Assembly (NCBI RefSeq): GCF_024159265.1
Contig: NZ_JAMYWY010000001.1
Span: 1,054,001 to 1,118,000, forward strand
Direction of reading: 5' to 3'
DNA: 64,000 bases
Source of the DNA: Paenibacillus sp. 1781tsa1
GTDB taxonomy: Bacteria > Bacillota > Bacilli > Paenibacillales > Paenibacillaceae
Both the position numbers and the translations under genes were made by a program. Of the stretch, positions 53,574-62,370 are shown piece by piece; the stretch's first letter is position 1; each line of letters starts with the position of its first letter. A model generated the notes under the pieces. It saw nothing but the letters and a program-made list of their open reading frames with translations. It did not search any database and was not told the DNA's origin.

Positions 53574-55380
53574 ACGCCGGATTAAGGCGGATCTGATGAA
53601 TTCATTTTTGGCCGAGCAATTACTCCCACTGGAGGATTATTCGTTCATTCATTTTACCGCAGCACCTGCACCGTTCAGACGATTGTACAAGGGATATTAC
53701 GGCGAAGAGCACGTACAGAATGGTTCTTCTCATGTCAGATTGCATACGCAAGGTGTACTGTGTCTGGTTGAGACAGGAGTGAGACAGGGGACTCAGTGGG
53801 TTCAGGGTTCACCGATCTACGAGGAGAAAGCAGATGGAAGCTGGGTTCTCCTTGATTCTGCGGCAGAGGTTGGACGTGCGGTGTTACAGAGGGCTTTGTC
53901 AGATGAAGAATATAGGCAACCCGGAGTGGCGGAGTTCTTGGCTAGTCTGGATATTGCTGTAGAGCAGTATGCTCTGGGCTGGGAACAAGTCCAGTACCTG
54001 TCCGCCAACGTTCCGGTGTCTGCTTATGAGTGGTTTATCAAAGGTGAACGTGTTGCTGCATTGCGGGATCGTCCATTTCACCCATCATCCAAAGCCAAAG
54101 TGGGGTTCAATGGAGAAGATGTAACACAGTATGCAGCGGAATTCGGGAAGGCGATTCCGTTGCGCTGGGTGGCTATACGGCTGGATGCCGTGCAGCAAGG
54201 TTGCGAAGATGGACTGTCCATTTTGGATGTGTTAGACGATGTTCAGCGCGGAGTGGTGGAAGCCGAGTTTGCCCGAAAAGGGATCACGCTCTACGAATAT
54301 CTGCCGATGCCTGTTCATCCGTGGCAATTGCATCATGTGATTCTGCCTCGCTTCACGGAAGAGATCAAGGCAGGCAGTATTGTCATATTGGATGTAGAAG
54401 TAGGCGACGTACAGGCAACATCCTCTCTGCGCTCGATGGCTCCGTCAACCGAATCCACGAGGATGCTTAAGTTACCGGTTAGTGTGCTGTCACTGGGGGC
54501 TGCTCGTTATCTTCCGGTAGTCAAACTGTTGAATGGTCTTGCTGGAGAACAGATGTTAAGACAGGCCGTTGCTTGTGACGAGACGTTAAAGGACAAGGTG
54601 TACATGTGTGAAGAGCAGAACTGGTGGGGCTTCATGCCAGAATCCATGGGACTGTTCGATGATTATCCCCGGCATCTGGCTGCACAGATTCGTTTGTATC
54701 CTCCTGAATTGTTGGATGAATCCTACAAAGTCATCCCCATGGCAGCACTTGGTGTGAATCTGGATGGACATCATCTATTAACGGAGATTCTGGGGGATAA
54801 CCTGAGTAGCGCGAATGTCCTCGAATTCTATACCAGCGTAGCTACTACGTTCTATGATATCGTGATGCGTCTGTTCAAGGTGGGTGTTGTGCCTGAGATT
54901 CATGGTCAGAACTGTTGTCTGGTGTTAAAGGATAATCAGGTAAAGGGTCTCTTGTTCCGCGACCATGATTCCGTGCGTCTGCATCAGCCTTATCTGGACA
55001 AACATGGCATTGCAGATCCTGCTTATCATATTCGCCCGGGATACTCGAACAGCCTCTATAACGAGACGATCCAGAAGCTGATCTTTTATGTGCAGTCTTT
55101 GGGAACGCAGGTGAATCTGGCTGCGATCATGGAGGCACTTAGCGAGGTGTATCACATCCCGGAAACGAAGTTATGGGAGATCACGGAGCAGGCTTGGAAG
55201 GAAGCGCTGACGCAGGTGCAGCTTCCCGAATCTGACCGGGCCGCGCTTGCTCATACGATATTCGAGAACAAGGCGTGGCCCGTTAAGTTGGTTGTCCGTC
55301 CGCTGCTTGAAGCAGACGGGGTGCCAGGTGCGATGCCATCGGGCAAAGGCATAGGGTGGAACCCTTTTTATAAGGGATAA
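53533..55380 (+). CDS. IucA/IucC siderophore synthetase, probable SbnE counterpart
   Basis: A third synthetase, 615 residues, and last in the operon. Motifs: DRPFHPSSKAKVGF, PMPVHPWQLHHVI, ATSSLRSMAP, KLPVSVLSLGAARYLPVVKLLNG, PEIHGQNCCLVLK and LFRDHDSVRLH. With SbnC-like and SbnF-like enzymes already present, this one should be the citrate-activating type A enzyme (SbnE role). That assignment is by elimination. ATG 53533 follows GGAGGA by 7 nt and lies inside the decarboxylase gene. A terminator follows at 55452. Confidence 0.85.
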   Translation: MSTLMKRSSLQAAERRIKADLMNSFLAEQLLPLEDYSFIHFTAAPAPFRRLYKGYYGEEHVQNGSSHVRLHTQGVLCLVETGVRQGTQWVQGSPIYEEKADGSWVLLDSAAEVGRAVLQRALSDEEYRQPGVAEFLASLDIAVEQYALGWEQVQYLSANVPVSAYEWFIKGERVAALRDRPFHPSSKAKVGFNGEDVTQYAAEFGKAIPLRWVAIRLDAVQQGCEDGLSILDVLDDVQRGVVEAEFARKGITLYEYLPMPVHPWQLHHVILPRFTEEIKAGSIVILDVEVGDVQATSSLRSMAPSTESTRMLKLPVSVLSLGAARYLPVVKLLNGLAGEQMLRQAVACDETLKDKVYMCEEQNWWGFMPESMGLFDDYPRHLAAQIRLYPPELLDESYKVIPMAALGVNLDGHHLLTEILGDNLSSANVLEFYTSVATTFYDIVMRLFKVGVVPEIHGQNCCLVLKDNQVKGLLFRDHDSVRLHQPYLDKHGIADPAYHIRPGYSNSLYNETIQKLIFYVQSLGTQVNLAAIMEALSEVYHIPETKLWEITEQAWKEALTQVQLPESDRAALAHTIFENKAWPVKLVVRPLLEADGVPGAMPSGKGIGWNPFYKG

Positions 55381-55451
55381 GAGGTTGAGTATTTAGTATA
55401 GGGGTGTAGAGAGAAGCGTGGCGGGATAAGGGATAGATGTAGAACAGAGAA

Positions 55452-55480
55452 GGTGACCCGGTTGACGGGTTGCCTTTTTG
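55452..55480 (+). terminator. Terminator of the siderophore operon
   Basis: GGTGACCCG-GTTGA-CGGGTTGCC followed by TTTTTGG, 72 bp after the last synthetase stop. Confidence 0.85.
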
Positions 55481-55620
55481 GTATGTAGTCATCGAAAGTT
55501 ACAGTGCTTGGAGGGAATAAAACGTTCATCAATCTGGCTAAAAAATCTTATGGAATGGAGGTACAGGAAAGAGACTGATGGTATAATCGGGTTATGTGGT
55601 ATAGTCATAGTTGTGTATTA

Positions 55621-55636
55621 CCGAAAAGGTTTTCGG
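55621..55636. promoter_or_regulatory. 16-bp palindrome upstream of the GH2 gene
   Basis: CCGAAAAG and CTTTTCGG form a perfect inverted repeat 63 bp before the GH2 start, just downstream of TATAAT (55582) and TATAGT (55600) sequences that could be -10 elements. It is a likely operator for a sugar regulator, encoded elsewhere. Confidence 0.5.
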
Positions 55637-55699
55637 AAAAAACGACAGCTACTGTTGTAACCGTAATCATAATTTACTTGAAGAAAGTGAGAATCTACC

Positions 55700-58600
55700 A
55701 TGAATCAGAAGAGGCTTTTTAATGATGGATGGCAATTTGCGAAAAGCAAGCTGGATGTTACGGAACCTGCGGGTCTGGTATTTGAACCTGTGGAGCTTCC
55801 CCATGATTGGCTGATATATAATACGCTTGAACTGTATGAAGACAGCATCGGATGGTACCGCAAGACATTCCATTACACGAAGGATGAGCAGCAGCTATTG
55901 CTTTGTTTTGATGGCGTATACATGGATTCTTCGGTGTATGTGAACGGGCAGCTGGTTGGGGAGTGGAAGTATGGCTATTCTGCTTTTGAACATGAGATCT
56001 CAAATGCACTGGTGGAAGGCGACAATGAGATTGTGGTCAAAGTGGTGCATCAAAGCCCGAATAGCAGATGGTATTCCGGGGCCGGAATCTATCGTAACGT
56101 GTGGCTGAAGACGAGGGACCGCAACCATATTGTGACGGATGGAACGTATGTATCGATTCAGAAGCAGCCGGATGGCTGGCAGGTGGAAGTGGACACGGAA
56201 CTGAACCTGGAGCAGAATCAGCAGGCAGAGCTGGTGCATACGATCCGGTATGAAGGTCAAGTGGTGGCATCCACCCAAGCGAATGTTACGACTTCGGCAG
56301 GTGAGAATGCGTCTGCATCGACAGATAGCCAACAGTTTAGTGTGGAGAATCCAAACCTGTGGAGCCCGGATGCCCCGCATCTGTATGAGCTGGTCACCGA
56401 ACTGAGACTGATCTCGGAAGGTCAGAGCGAGGAGATCATCGAATCGTTATCCCAACGTATTGGATTCAAGGACGTTAAACTTGATCCGAGTGAAGGTTTC
56501 TATCTGAACGGGGTCCACACGAAGATGAACGGTGTGTGCGAACACCACGATCTCGGGGCACTGGGAGCTGCGTTTAACCTGACGGCATTGCGTAGAAGAT
56601 TCGTTTTGCTCAAAGAAATGGGTGTTAACGCCATCCGCACCGCGCATAATATGCCTGCCAAAGAGTTCATGGAACTCGCGGATGAGATGGGTATGCTGGT
56701 TGTGTCTGAAGCATTCGATATGTGGGAACGTGCCAAAACACCATATGACTATGCGAGGTTCTTCCCGGAGTGGGCGCATACGGACGTGAAAAGCTGGGTG
56801 AAACGCGACCGTAACCACGTCAGTCTGATCATGTGGAGCATCGGGAATGAAATCTATGATACCCATGCGGATGAACGCGGCCAGGAAGTGACTCGGATGC
56901 TGATGGATTATGTAATGGAATTTGATCCAAAAGGCAATGCGGGCGTGACCATCGGTTCGAACTACATGCCATGGGAAAATGCACAGAAATGTGCGGATAT
57001 CGTGAAGCTGGCAGGCTACAACTATGCGGAAAAATACTATGATCAGCATCATGCAGAACACCCGGACTGGATCATCTATGGCAGTGAGACCTCATCAGTG
57101 GTACAAAGCCGAGGCATCTATCACTTCCCGTTCGAACAGCCGATTCTGGCCGATGATGACGAGCAGTGCTCGGCGCTTGGGAACAGTACGACAAGTTGGG
57201 GCGCGAAGTCGGCTGAATATTGCATTTTGGCTGAGCGGGATCGTCCGTATTCATTGGGGCAGTTCCTGTGGACCGGATTCGACTATATTGGCGAACCGAC
57301 ACCGTATCATACGAAGAATTCGTATTTTGGACAGCTAGACACGGCAACGTTCCCGAAAGACGCATATTACATCTACCAGGCAGCATGGACCGATTATAAG
57401 AAAAATCCGATGGTTCACCTGTTCCCTTACTGGGATTTCAATCCGGGTCAGATCATTGATGTACGCGTGTGCAGCAACGCGCCGAAGATTGAGCTGCAAC
57501 TCAACGGTGAGACGATTGGCACCTACGATATTGATCACGCCCATGGAACACAGCTATCCGGCTGGTGGAAAGTCCCCTATGAAGAGGGTGAGCTGAAAGC
57601 GATCGCTTATGATGAGAACGGTGTTGTGATTGCAACCGATGTACAGCGCTCCTTTACGGATGCGAAGAAAATTCGTCTGCAGGCGGATCGGGAGCATTTA
57701 CAGGCGAGCGGTACTGATCTCATTTTCGTGGAAATTACGGTGGAAGATGAAGCGGTTAATCCGGTGCACAATGCGAACAACCGCGTGCAGGTTCAGGTGT
57801 CCGGTGCCGGGCGATTATTGGGTCTGGATAACGGGGACAGCACCGATTATGATCCATATAAAGGACTCAGCAGAAGGTTGTTTAGCGGCAAACTGATGGC
57901 CATTATCGGGGCAACGGATGAGGCTGGAACGGTACGGATCGAAGTATCTTCCGAAGGATTGGAAGGTGCCGCAGCTGAGTATAAAGTCCAGGTTGTGGAT
58001 GCGACGGATGTCGATGGTCAGAAACAAGTGCAATCAGTCTTCATGGTCAATGAAGAACGTCCGGTGCTGACGGGCAGCGCTCAGGAGATTCCTTTGCGGA
58101 AAATCGAGATCATTAGCGAATCAGGACAGCTTCTCGATCCGGCCAACCCGGAGCTGGTCGTAACGGTCAAGCTGTATCCGGAGAACACGTCCTATCGGGA
58201 CATCGAGTGGGCTGCTGTAAATGATGGCGGCATCGAATCCAACATTGCCAAGGTGGAAGTCATTCCTGCGGGAACGGATGGCAATGGAGAGAATCAACAT
58301 ATGGTGAAAGTATCGGCTATAGGTGACGGGGCGTTCCGACTTCGCGCTACCAGTACGAATGGTACGGATAAAACGAAACTCATCTCCCAGTTGGAGTTCA
58401 AAGCAGATGGTCTCGGTACTGCCTACAAAGATCCATACGGCTTCATCACGGGCGGACTGTACGATTACACCAAAGGTGATGTAGGTAACGGCAACGAACG
58501 TGGGGTAGCGACAAGTCGCGACGGGGAGACGCATGTAGGCTTCCGTAATATTGACTTCGGACCCTATGGTTCCGATACGATCACCATTCCGATCTTTGCA

Positions 58601-59185
58601 TTGTCGAGCGAAGAGTACTTTATTCAGATCTGGGAAGGCATGCCTGACGAAGAGGGCAGTACAATGATCGCGGATGTGGTATATGACAAGGAATCCAAAT
58701 GGAATGTGTACCAGGAAGAGACGTATCAGCTGTCCAAACGCTTGAGTGGGATTACGTCGATCTGTTTTGTGTTGAAGCAGAAGATTCATATTAAAGGGTT
58801 CTCTTTTGAGCGCCAGAGTCGGGCCTTTGAACAAAATGCGGCTGCATCCTGTGATCATCTCTACGGAGATACGTTTAAAATTGAGGGTGACCGTGTTGAA
58901 GGTATCGGTAACAACGTGTCACTGGAGTTCGAAAACATGGACTTTACGGCAGAAGGTACATCAAAGCTCGTGATCTACGGTCATTCACCGATTGATAAAA
59001 ATACGATTCATATTCGCTTCGCAGGTGCAGACGGACAGAGCAACCAGTTGGTTGAGTTTACACAGTCGAGTGGATATGAGGAGCGGGTGTTTGAGCTTGA
59101 GCAAGTGACAGGTGTGCAAAAGGTAATCTTTATCTTCTTGCCGGGAAGTCAGTTTGACTTCGACTGGTTCCGTTTCGATAAGTAA
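55700..59185 (+). CDS. Large GH2 beta-galactosidase-like enzyme
   Basis: A cytosolic GH2 enzyme of 1161 residues without signal peptide. A sugar-binding N-domain (1-145, DGWQFAKSKLDV...LPHDWLIY), an Ig-like domain (about 150-255) and the barrel (256-560) are followed by DUF4982 (about 575-640), a BgaA-type domain 5 (650-770) and two C-terminal beta-sandwich parts (790-1161), the last CBM6-like. Acid/base Glu384 lies in SIGNEIYD, nucleophile Glu463 in IIYGSETSS. NMPAKEFMELADEMGMLVVSEAFDMW is typical of the family. Beta-galactosidase is the first guess; other beta-glycosidases are possible. Alone, with a palindrome upstream and a terminator downstream. Confidence 0.88.
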   Translation: MNQKRLFNDGWQFAKSKLDVTEPAGLVFEPVELPHDWLIYNTLELYEDSIGWYRKTFHYTKDEQQLLLCFDGVYMDSSVYVNGQLVGEWKYGYSAFEHEISNALVEGDNEIVVKVVHQSPNSRWYSGAGIYRNVWLKTRDRNHIVTDGTYVSIQKQPDGWQVEVDTELNLEQNQQAELVHTIRYEGQVVASTQANVTTSAGENASASTDSQQFSVENPNLWSPDAPHLYELVTELRLISEGQSEEIIESLSQRIGFKDVKLDPSEGFYLNGVHTKMNGVCEHHDLGALGAAFNLTALRRRFVLLKEMGVNAIRTAHNMPAKEFMELADEMGMLVVSEAFDMWERAKTPYDYARFFPEWAHTDVKSWVKRDRNHVSLIMWSIGNEIYDTHADERGQEVTRMLMDYVMEFDPKGNAGVTIGSNYMPWENAQKCADIVKLAGYNYAEKYYDQHHAEHPDWIIYGSETSSVVQSRGIYHFPFEQPILADDDEQCSALGNSTTSWGAKSAEYCILAERDRPYSLGQFLWTGFDYIGEPTPYHTKNSYFGQLDTATFPKDAYYIYQAAWTDYKKNPMVHLFPYWDFNPGQIIDVRVCSNAPKIELQLNGETIGTYDIDHAHGTQLSGWWKVPYEEGELKAIAYDENGVVIATDVQRSFTDAKKIRLQADREHLQASGTDLIFVEITVEDEAVNPVHNANNRVQVQVSGAGRLLGLDNGDSTDYDPYKGLSRRLFSGKLMAIIGATDEAGTVRIEVSSEGLEGAAAEYKVQVVDATDVDGQKQVQSVFMVNEERPVLTGSAQEIPLRKIEIISESGQLLDPANPELVVTVKLYPENTSYRDIEWAAVNDGGIESNIAKVEVIPAGTDGNGENQHMVKVSAIGDGAFRLRATSTNGTDKTKLISQLEFKADGLGTAYKDPYGFITGGLYDYTKGDVGNGNERGVATSRDGETHVGFRNIDFGPYGSDTITIPIFALSSEEYFIQIWEGMPDEEGSTMIADVVYDKESKWNVYQEETYQLSKRLSGITSICFVLKQKIHIKGFSFERQSRAFEQNAAASCDHLYGDTFKIEGDRVEGIGNNVSLEFENMDFTAEGTSKLVIYGHSPIDKNTIHIRFAGADGQSNQLVEFTQSSGYEERVFELEQVTGVQKVIFIFLPGSQFDFDWFRFDK

Positions 59186-59199
59186 GTATGATGGAAGTA

Positions 59200-59266
59200 A
59201 AACCCCTTCAAGCAGGCATCAGTTCATGGAAACGTGGATCTGAATCGCTTGTGTGAAGGGTTTTTC
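59200..59266 (+). terminator. Terminator of the GH2 gene
   Basis: AAACCCCTTCA pairs with TGTGAAGGGTTT, enclosing a smaller stem, followed by TTTC. Confidence 0.8.
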
Positions 59267-59291
59267 TTGTATGTAGGTGTGAGAGAAAACA

Positions 59292-59741
59292 TCAATGAAA
59301 CTGCTCTGCTTCAACTGAGAGATCTAAGTGATGACCTATCCGGCTATAAATGTACAATTTAATATTCGTGTCTTGTAATGCAAGCAAACTAATCGTTTTA
59401 TCCCTATTTCTGCTGATAGATGTCTCCATAGGTTCACTTACTTCATTGACATACATCTTCACATATACCGTGTGGTTGCTGTTGTTTTCAATCGATATGT
59501 TGGCATGTGTCCCGTTCGAAGCAACCATTGTGAAGCTGCCGTTGTATGCGGAACGACCTTCATGTTGAGTTGGGGCAATGAGCAGAATAGATGTAGATGT
59601 TGGGAAGGAGCGCTCCATTTCATGGGCTAATCCGTTTGACTGCGGTTCGTTCGTTGAAGCTAGAGCCGCTGTATTGGCTGAATGGGTGGATATGAGTACA
59701 GATAGAGCCAGTGCTACACCAAGCATTGTTTTTAACGTCAT
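59292..59741 (-). CDS. Secreted protein of unknown function
   Basis: A 149-residue exported protein. The signal peptide (1-29, ending near THSANTAALAS) is followed by a mature beta-rich part with NGSFTMVASNGTHANISIENNSNHTVYVKMYVNE, which reads like a small beta-sandwich. No family is recognised. The start is supported by AGGGGG upstream. A shorter plus-strand frame over the same DNA has no signal peptide or ribosome site and was left out. Confidence 0.7.
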   Translation of the reverse strand: MTLKTMLGVALALSVLISTHSANTAALASTNEPQSNGLAHEMERSFPTSTSILLIAPTQHEGRSAYNGSFTMVASNGTHANISIENNSNHTVYVKMYVNEVSEPMETSISRNRDKTISLLALQDTNIKLYIYSRIGHHLDLSVEAEQFH

Positions 59742-59910
59742 TAAATTAACCCCCTGTTGAATGATAAATCACTAAAATTTTCGTTCCTGTTTATACATTT
59801 CTATGATTCTAAACGTTTGGGACAACGAGGGAGTTACAGATAAATGACAAATTAAGCATAATCATGCAACAAAGGATAGTATTGAAACGTTTCATACATG
59901 AGGTGATGGA

Positions 59911-60384
59911 ATGAGAAAAAGTATGCTTATCCTATCGTTAGCTTTAATGCTGTTAACTGCCTGTCAGACAAATGATCCAACAACGGATGCTTCCGGGATT
60001 ACGCAAGCTTTTCCAGAAATTATTGAGCCCCATAATCCAGAGCAAGCGGAGCAGAGCGGGGATGTGGTTGTGCTTCATGGAGGCATGCGGAACGGAGATA
60101 CGTGGAATACATTTATGAAAAATGTGAAGAAAAAACAGCAGGATCAGGTTCGTGTAACGATGTATACCATTGAAGGTGGGGCTATTATCCAGGAATTGAT
60201 ATACGATGGCTCAGCTATTCAATCGACTTACGATAACTCAAGGGATGCTTATGGCTCCAAACAGGGAGTGAAGACTGACACCTGCAAAGGGATCGTGACG
60301 ATGAAGAGTGAGGAAGGGAATGTGTTTTACGTGTTAACTGGTTGCGAGAAGCAAGAGAACCCTTTTATGATGCCTAAGTTGTAA
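59911..60384 (+). CDS. DUF4362 lipoprotein
   Basis: A lipoprotein of 157 residues; the lipobox LTAC places the lipidated Cys at about 18. The mature part (50-150) has the DUF4362 pattern: GDVVVLHGGMRNGDTWNTF, then VRVTMYTIEGGAIIQELIYDG and YDNSRDAYG. The function of the family is not known. GAGGTGATGG precedes the ATG. Monocistronic as far as can be seen. Confidence 0.82.
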   Translation: MRKSMLILSLALMLLTACQTNDPTTDASGITQAFPEIIEPHNPEQAEQSGDVVVLHGGMRNGDTWNTFMKNVKKKQQDQVRVTMYTIEGGAIIQELIYDGSAIQSTYDNSRDAYGSKQGVKTDTCKGIVTMKSEEGNVFYVLTGCEKQENPFMMPKL

Positions 60385-60458
60385 TGAACCTTCGGGGCCA
60401 TGGAATATACGATTGGCAATTTCGGTGCAGCTCACTGTGCATTATCCATAAAATGATA

Positions 60459-60624
60459 GGTTCGGTCTACCTGAACCGGCGATGTTCATGACTCAGGTTA
60501 TGGAGCTGATCTGTCCATTCCCCAGGTGCGGGTGCTGCCCGGTGTGCTGATGCTTACCTCCAAAGGCGCTGCCGGAATTACCGGTTCCAGGTTCGTGGAG
60601 CATATGGGCAAGGCAAAGAATTAA
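60459..60624 (+). pseudogene. Remnant of a dicarboxylate/glutamate symporter gene (DctA/GltP family)
   Basis: Short pieces of the C-terminal half of a DAACS symporter appear in two frames: GSVYLN (60459), AMFMTQV (60479, other frame), then ADLSIPQVRVLPGVLMLTSKG and AAGITGSRFVE (60505-60600), ending at a stop at 60624. The ML-TSKGAAG-TGS motif is highly characteristic of this family (HP2/TM8 region). At least two frameshifts and loss of the rest show a decayed gene. It fills most of the 368-bp gap before the collagen-like gene. Confidence 0.7.
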
Positions 60625-60752
60625 TGGCAGTGGCTGTTGTCTTTTGAGCTAATGGGCTTTCATCATAGTTATTCGCACACTCTCCGAATGTGCCACTGAC
60701 ATATACATAGGGCATACACACTATGTGCATCGGCCTAAGGAGAGTGACTATT

Positions 60753-61748
60753 TTGAAGAATCTGAACAAGAGGACAGCTACCCTCAACAAATTAAGGCTC
60801 AGACGTGCTAGATTAAAATACAAAACCAAAATTCCACGAAAACGGAAATATAAGATGATTCGTAAAGTGTGCCGAAGAAAGTACCGCTCCCTGAAGCGTC
60901 CAGTAAGATCGCAGAAAATGGCCCGTGACAAAAAAGTCATTGCATTACCGAGAGGGGGAGGCAACAACCAGGTATGTTGTGAGCCTGGCCCACTGCTCAC
61001 TCCATTGAGACAACATGAGTTGAAGACTGTGATTCTCCCTGGAACGCAAGGTGTTGCAGGTGCCCAAGGCACCGCGGGATCTTACGGCGAGCCGGGGCAA
61101 CCTGGAGTTCACGGAGCACAGGGTCCCGCAGGCCCTCACGGCGGGCCGGGTCAACAGGGAGTTCCCGGAGCGCAGGGTCTCCCTGGTCCTCAGGGTGAAC
61201 CGGGTCAACCGGGAGCTCCCGGAGCGCAAGGCCCCGCAGGCCCTCAAGGTGAACGGGGTCAACCGGGGCTCCCCGGAGCACAGGGTCCCGCAGGCCCTCA
61301 GGGTGAGCCGGGCCAACCGGGGCTCCCCGGAGCGCAAGGCCCAGCAGGCCCTCAGGGTGAACCGGGCCAACCGGGAACTCCCGGAGCGCAAGGACCAACG
61401 GGGCCTCCAGGTGAGCAAGGTCCGCCGGGTACCATACCCGGAATTGAAATCATCCCTACGGCAAACCGTTACTTCTATTTTCCTGACACCGATCTGGATT
61501 TGTCGGCCTCAGTTACAATTCCTGCCACAGAATTCACAAATGACGAGGGCGGCAGCATAACCGAATTTGCCGGGGTTGGACTTACTAGTTTCAACAATCT
61601 TTATATCAACGGGATCGTCCAACCAGGAAACTCATACAGTGTAAGTGCGGAGAGGTTGTTGTTTTCGTCACAAAGCGGTGTGATCTTTGCAGGGACACCT
61701 ATTATTATCGAGGTTATTATAATAACAACCAATATCATAAATGGTTAA
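60753..61748 (+). CDS. Collagen-like protein with basic N-terminus and DUF4183-like C-terminus
   Basis: A 331-residue structural protein. The N-terminal 65 residues are extremely Lys/Arg-rich and contain CCEPGP near 78. A collagen region (about 96-228) has Gly-X-Y triplets, largely in 18-residue periods such as [18 protein letters not shown], seen as 54-nt tandem repeats in the DNA. A C-terminal beta domain (about 235-320; [28 protein letters not shown]) resembles DUF4183, as found at the tips of exosporium/spore-surface collagens. TTG 60753 lies 8 nt after AAGGAGAG, in frame with an ATG at 60723. It is probably trimeric and displayed on spores; this is inferred from related proteins. Confidence 0.85.
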   Translation: MKNLNKRTATLNKLRLRRARLKYKTKIPRKRKYKMIRKVCRRKYRSLKRPVRSQKMARDKKVIALPRGGGNNQVCCEPGPLLTPLRQHELKTVILPGTQGVAGAQGTAGSYGEPGQPGVHGAQGPAGPHGGPGQQGVPGAQGLPGPQGEPGQPGAPGAQGPAGPQGERGQPGLPGAQGPAGPQGEPGQPGLPGAQGPAGPQGEPGQPGTPGAQGPTGPPGEQGPPGTIPGIEIIPTANRYFYFPDTDLDLSASVTIPATEFTNDEGGSITEFAGVGLTSFNNLYINGIVQPGNSYSVSAERLLFSSQSGVIFAGTPIIIEVIIITTNIING

Positions 61749-61830
61749 AAATGGTTTTAAAACCTGGTTCCTTTGCCCTCACTGCGCTCGAATCTACCAC
61801 ATATACTATGTCAGGTAGGAGGTGAGAAAC

Positions 61831-62115
61831 ATGCCACTCGTGACACCATTTCAGAACAGTTTGAGATTTGCTGCAACCATTGGTGATGGAACCGGGACTG
61901 GAGCAACGTTTGCGATTGCTGCGACCGCTTTTACAAATGATGCGGGTGTAGCTGCAACTGCATTCCCAGGCACCTACAACTACTACAATCTTTATATTAA
62001 TGGTCTTATGCAAACAGCAGATACATCCTCGGCTACGACTACTACAATTACAATTCCCGGTGGAGATGCATTAAATGATGGGACACCAATTGTTGTACAA
62101 TTTGTAGTGTCTTAA
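61831..62115 (+). CDS. Stand-alone DUF4183-like protein
   Basis: A 94-residue protein equal to a single DUF4183-like domain: ATAFTNDAGVAATAFPGTYN, YYNLYINGLMQ, GGDALNDGTPIVVQF. It has no signal peptide. ATG 61831 follows AGGAGGTGA. It lies 82 bp after the collagen-like gene, whose C-terminal domain is of the same type, so the two may share a surface layer or assemble with each other. A terminator follows. Confidence 0.82.
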   Translation: MPLVTPFQNSLRFAATIGDGTGTGATFAIAATAFTNDAGVAATAFPGTYNYYNLYINGLMQTADTSSATTTTITIPGGDALNDGTPIVVQFVVS

Positions 62116-62148
62116 AGAAGATTTAATCCTACTGTATCGTTATCTTGT

Positions 62149-62184
62149 GCGACTTCTATCTGAGGGTAGAAGTCGTTCTTTTTG
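62149..62184 (+). terminator. Intrinsic terminator
   Basis: GCGACTTCTA/TAGAAGTCGT stem followed by TCTTTTTG, 34 bp after the DUF4183-like gene. Confidence 0.88.
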
Positions 62185-62370
62185 TACAAGACTCTCGTCG
62201 ACATAACGGTATTTATTCATGCATGAATGTGCAAAAATGGTTACCCAAGGATATTGCCCAACTACCGGATAACCTCTGAGGAAATGATCCTTCCGTTTGA
62301 TTCCAATCCTCACTCTCACTTGTTAAAATTTAGGTACATAAACTATGGTCAGGTTGGCGGTGAAGATAGG

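Noticed and set aside
59350..59568. Plus-strand frame inside the 59292-59741 gene
   Set aside because: Hydrophobic by chance. The opposite strand has a signal peptide, ribosome site and complete length.
60945..61418. Long minus-strand frames opposite the collagen-like gene
   Set aside because: They are shadows of the Gly-X-Y repeat on the other strand, with Arg/Leu-rich periodic translation and no start signals.
61051..61425. 54-nt tandem periodicity considered as a CRISPR array
   Set aside because: The repeats are coding, adjacent and without spacers; they follow the collagen triplets.
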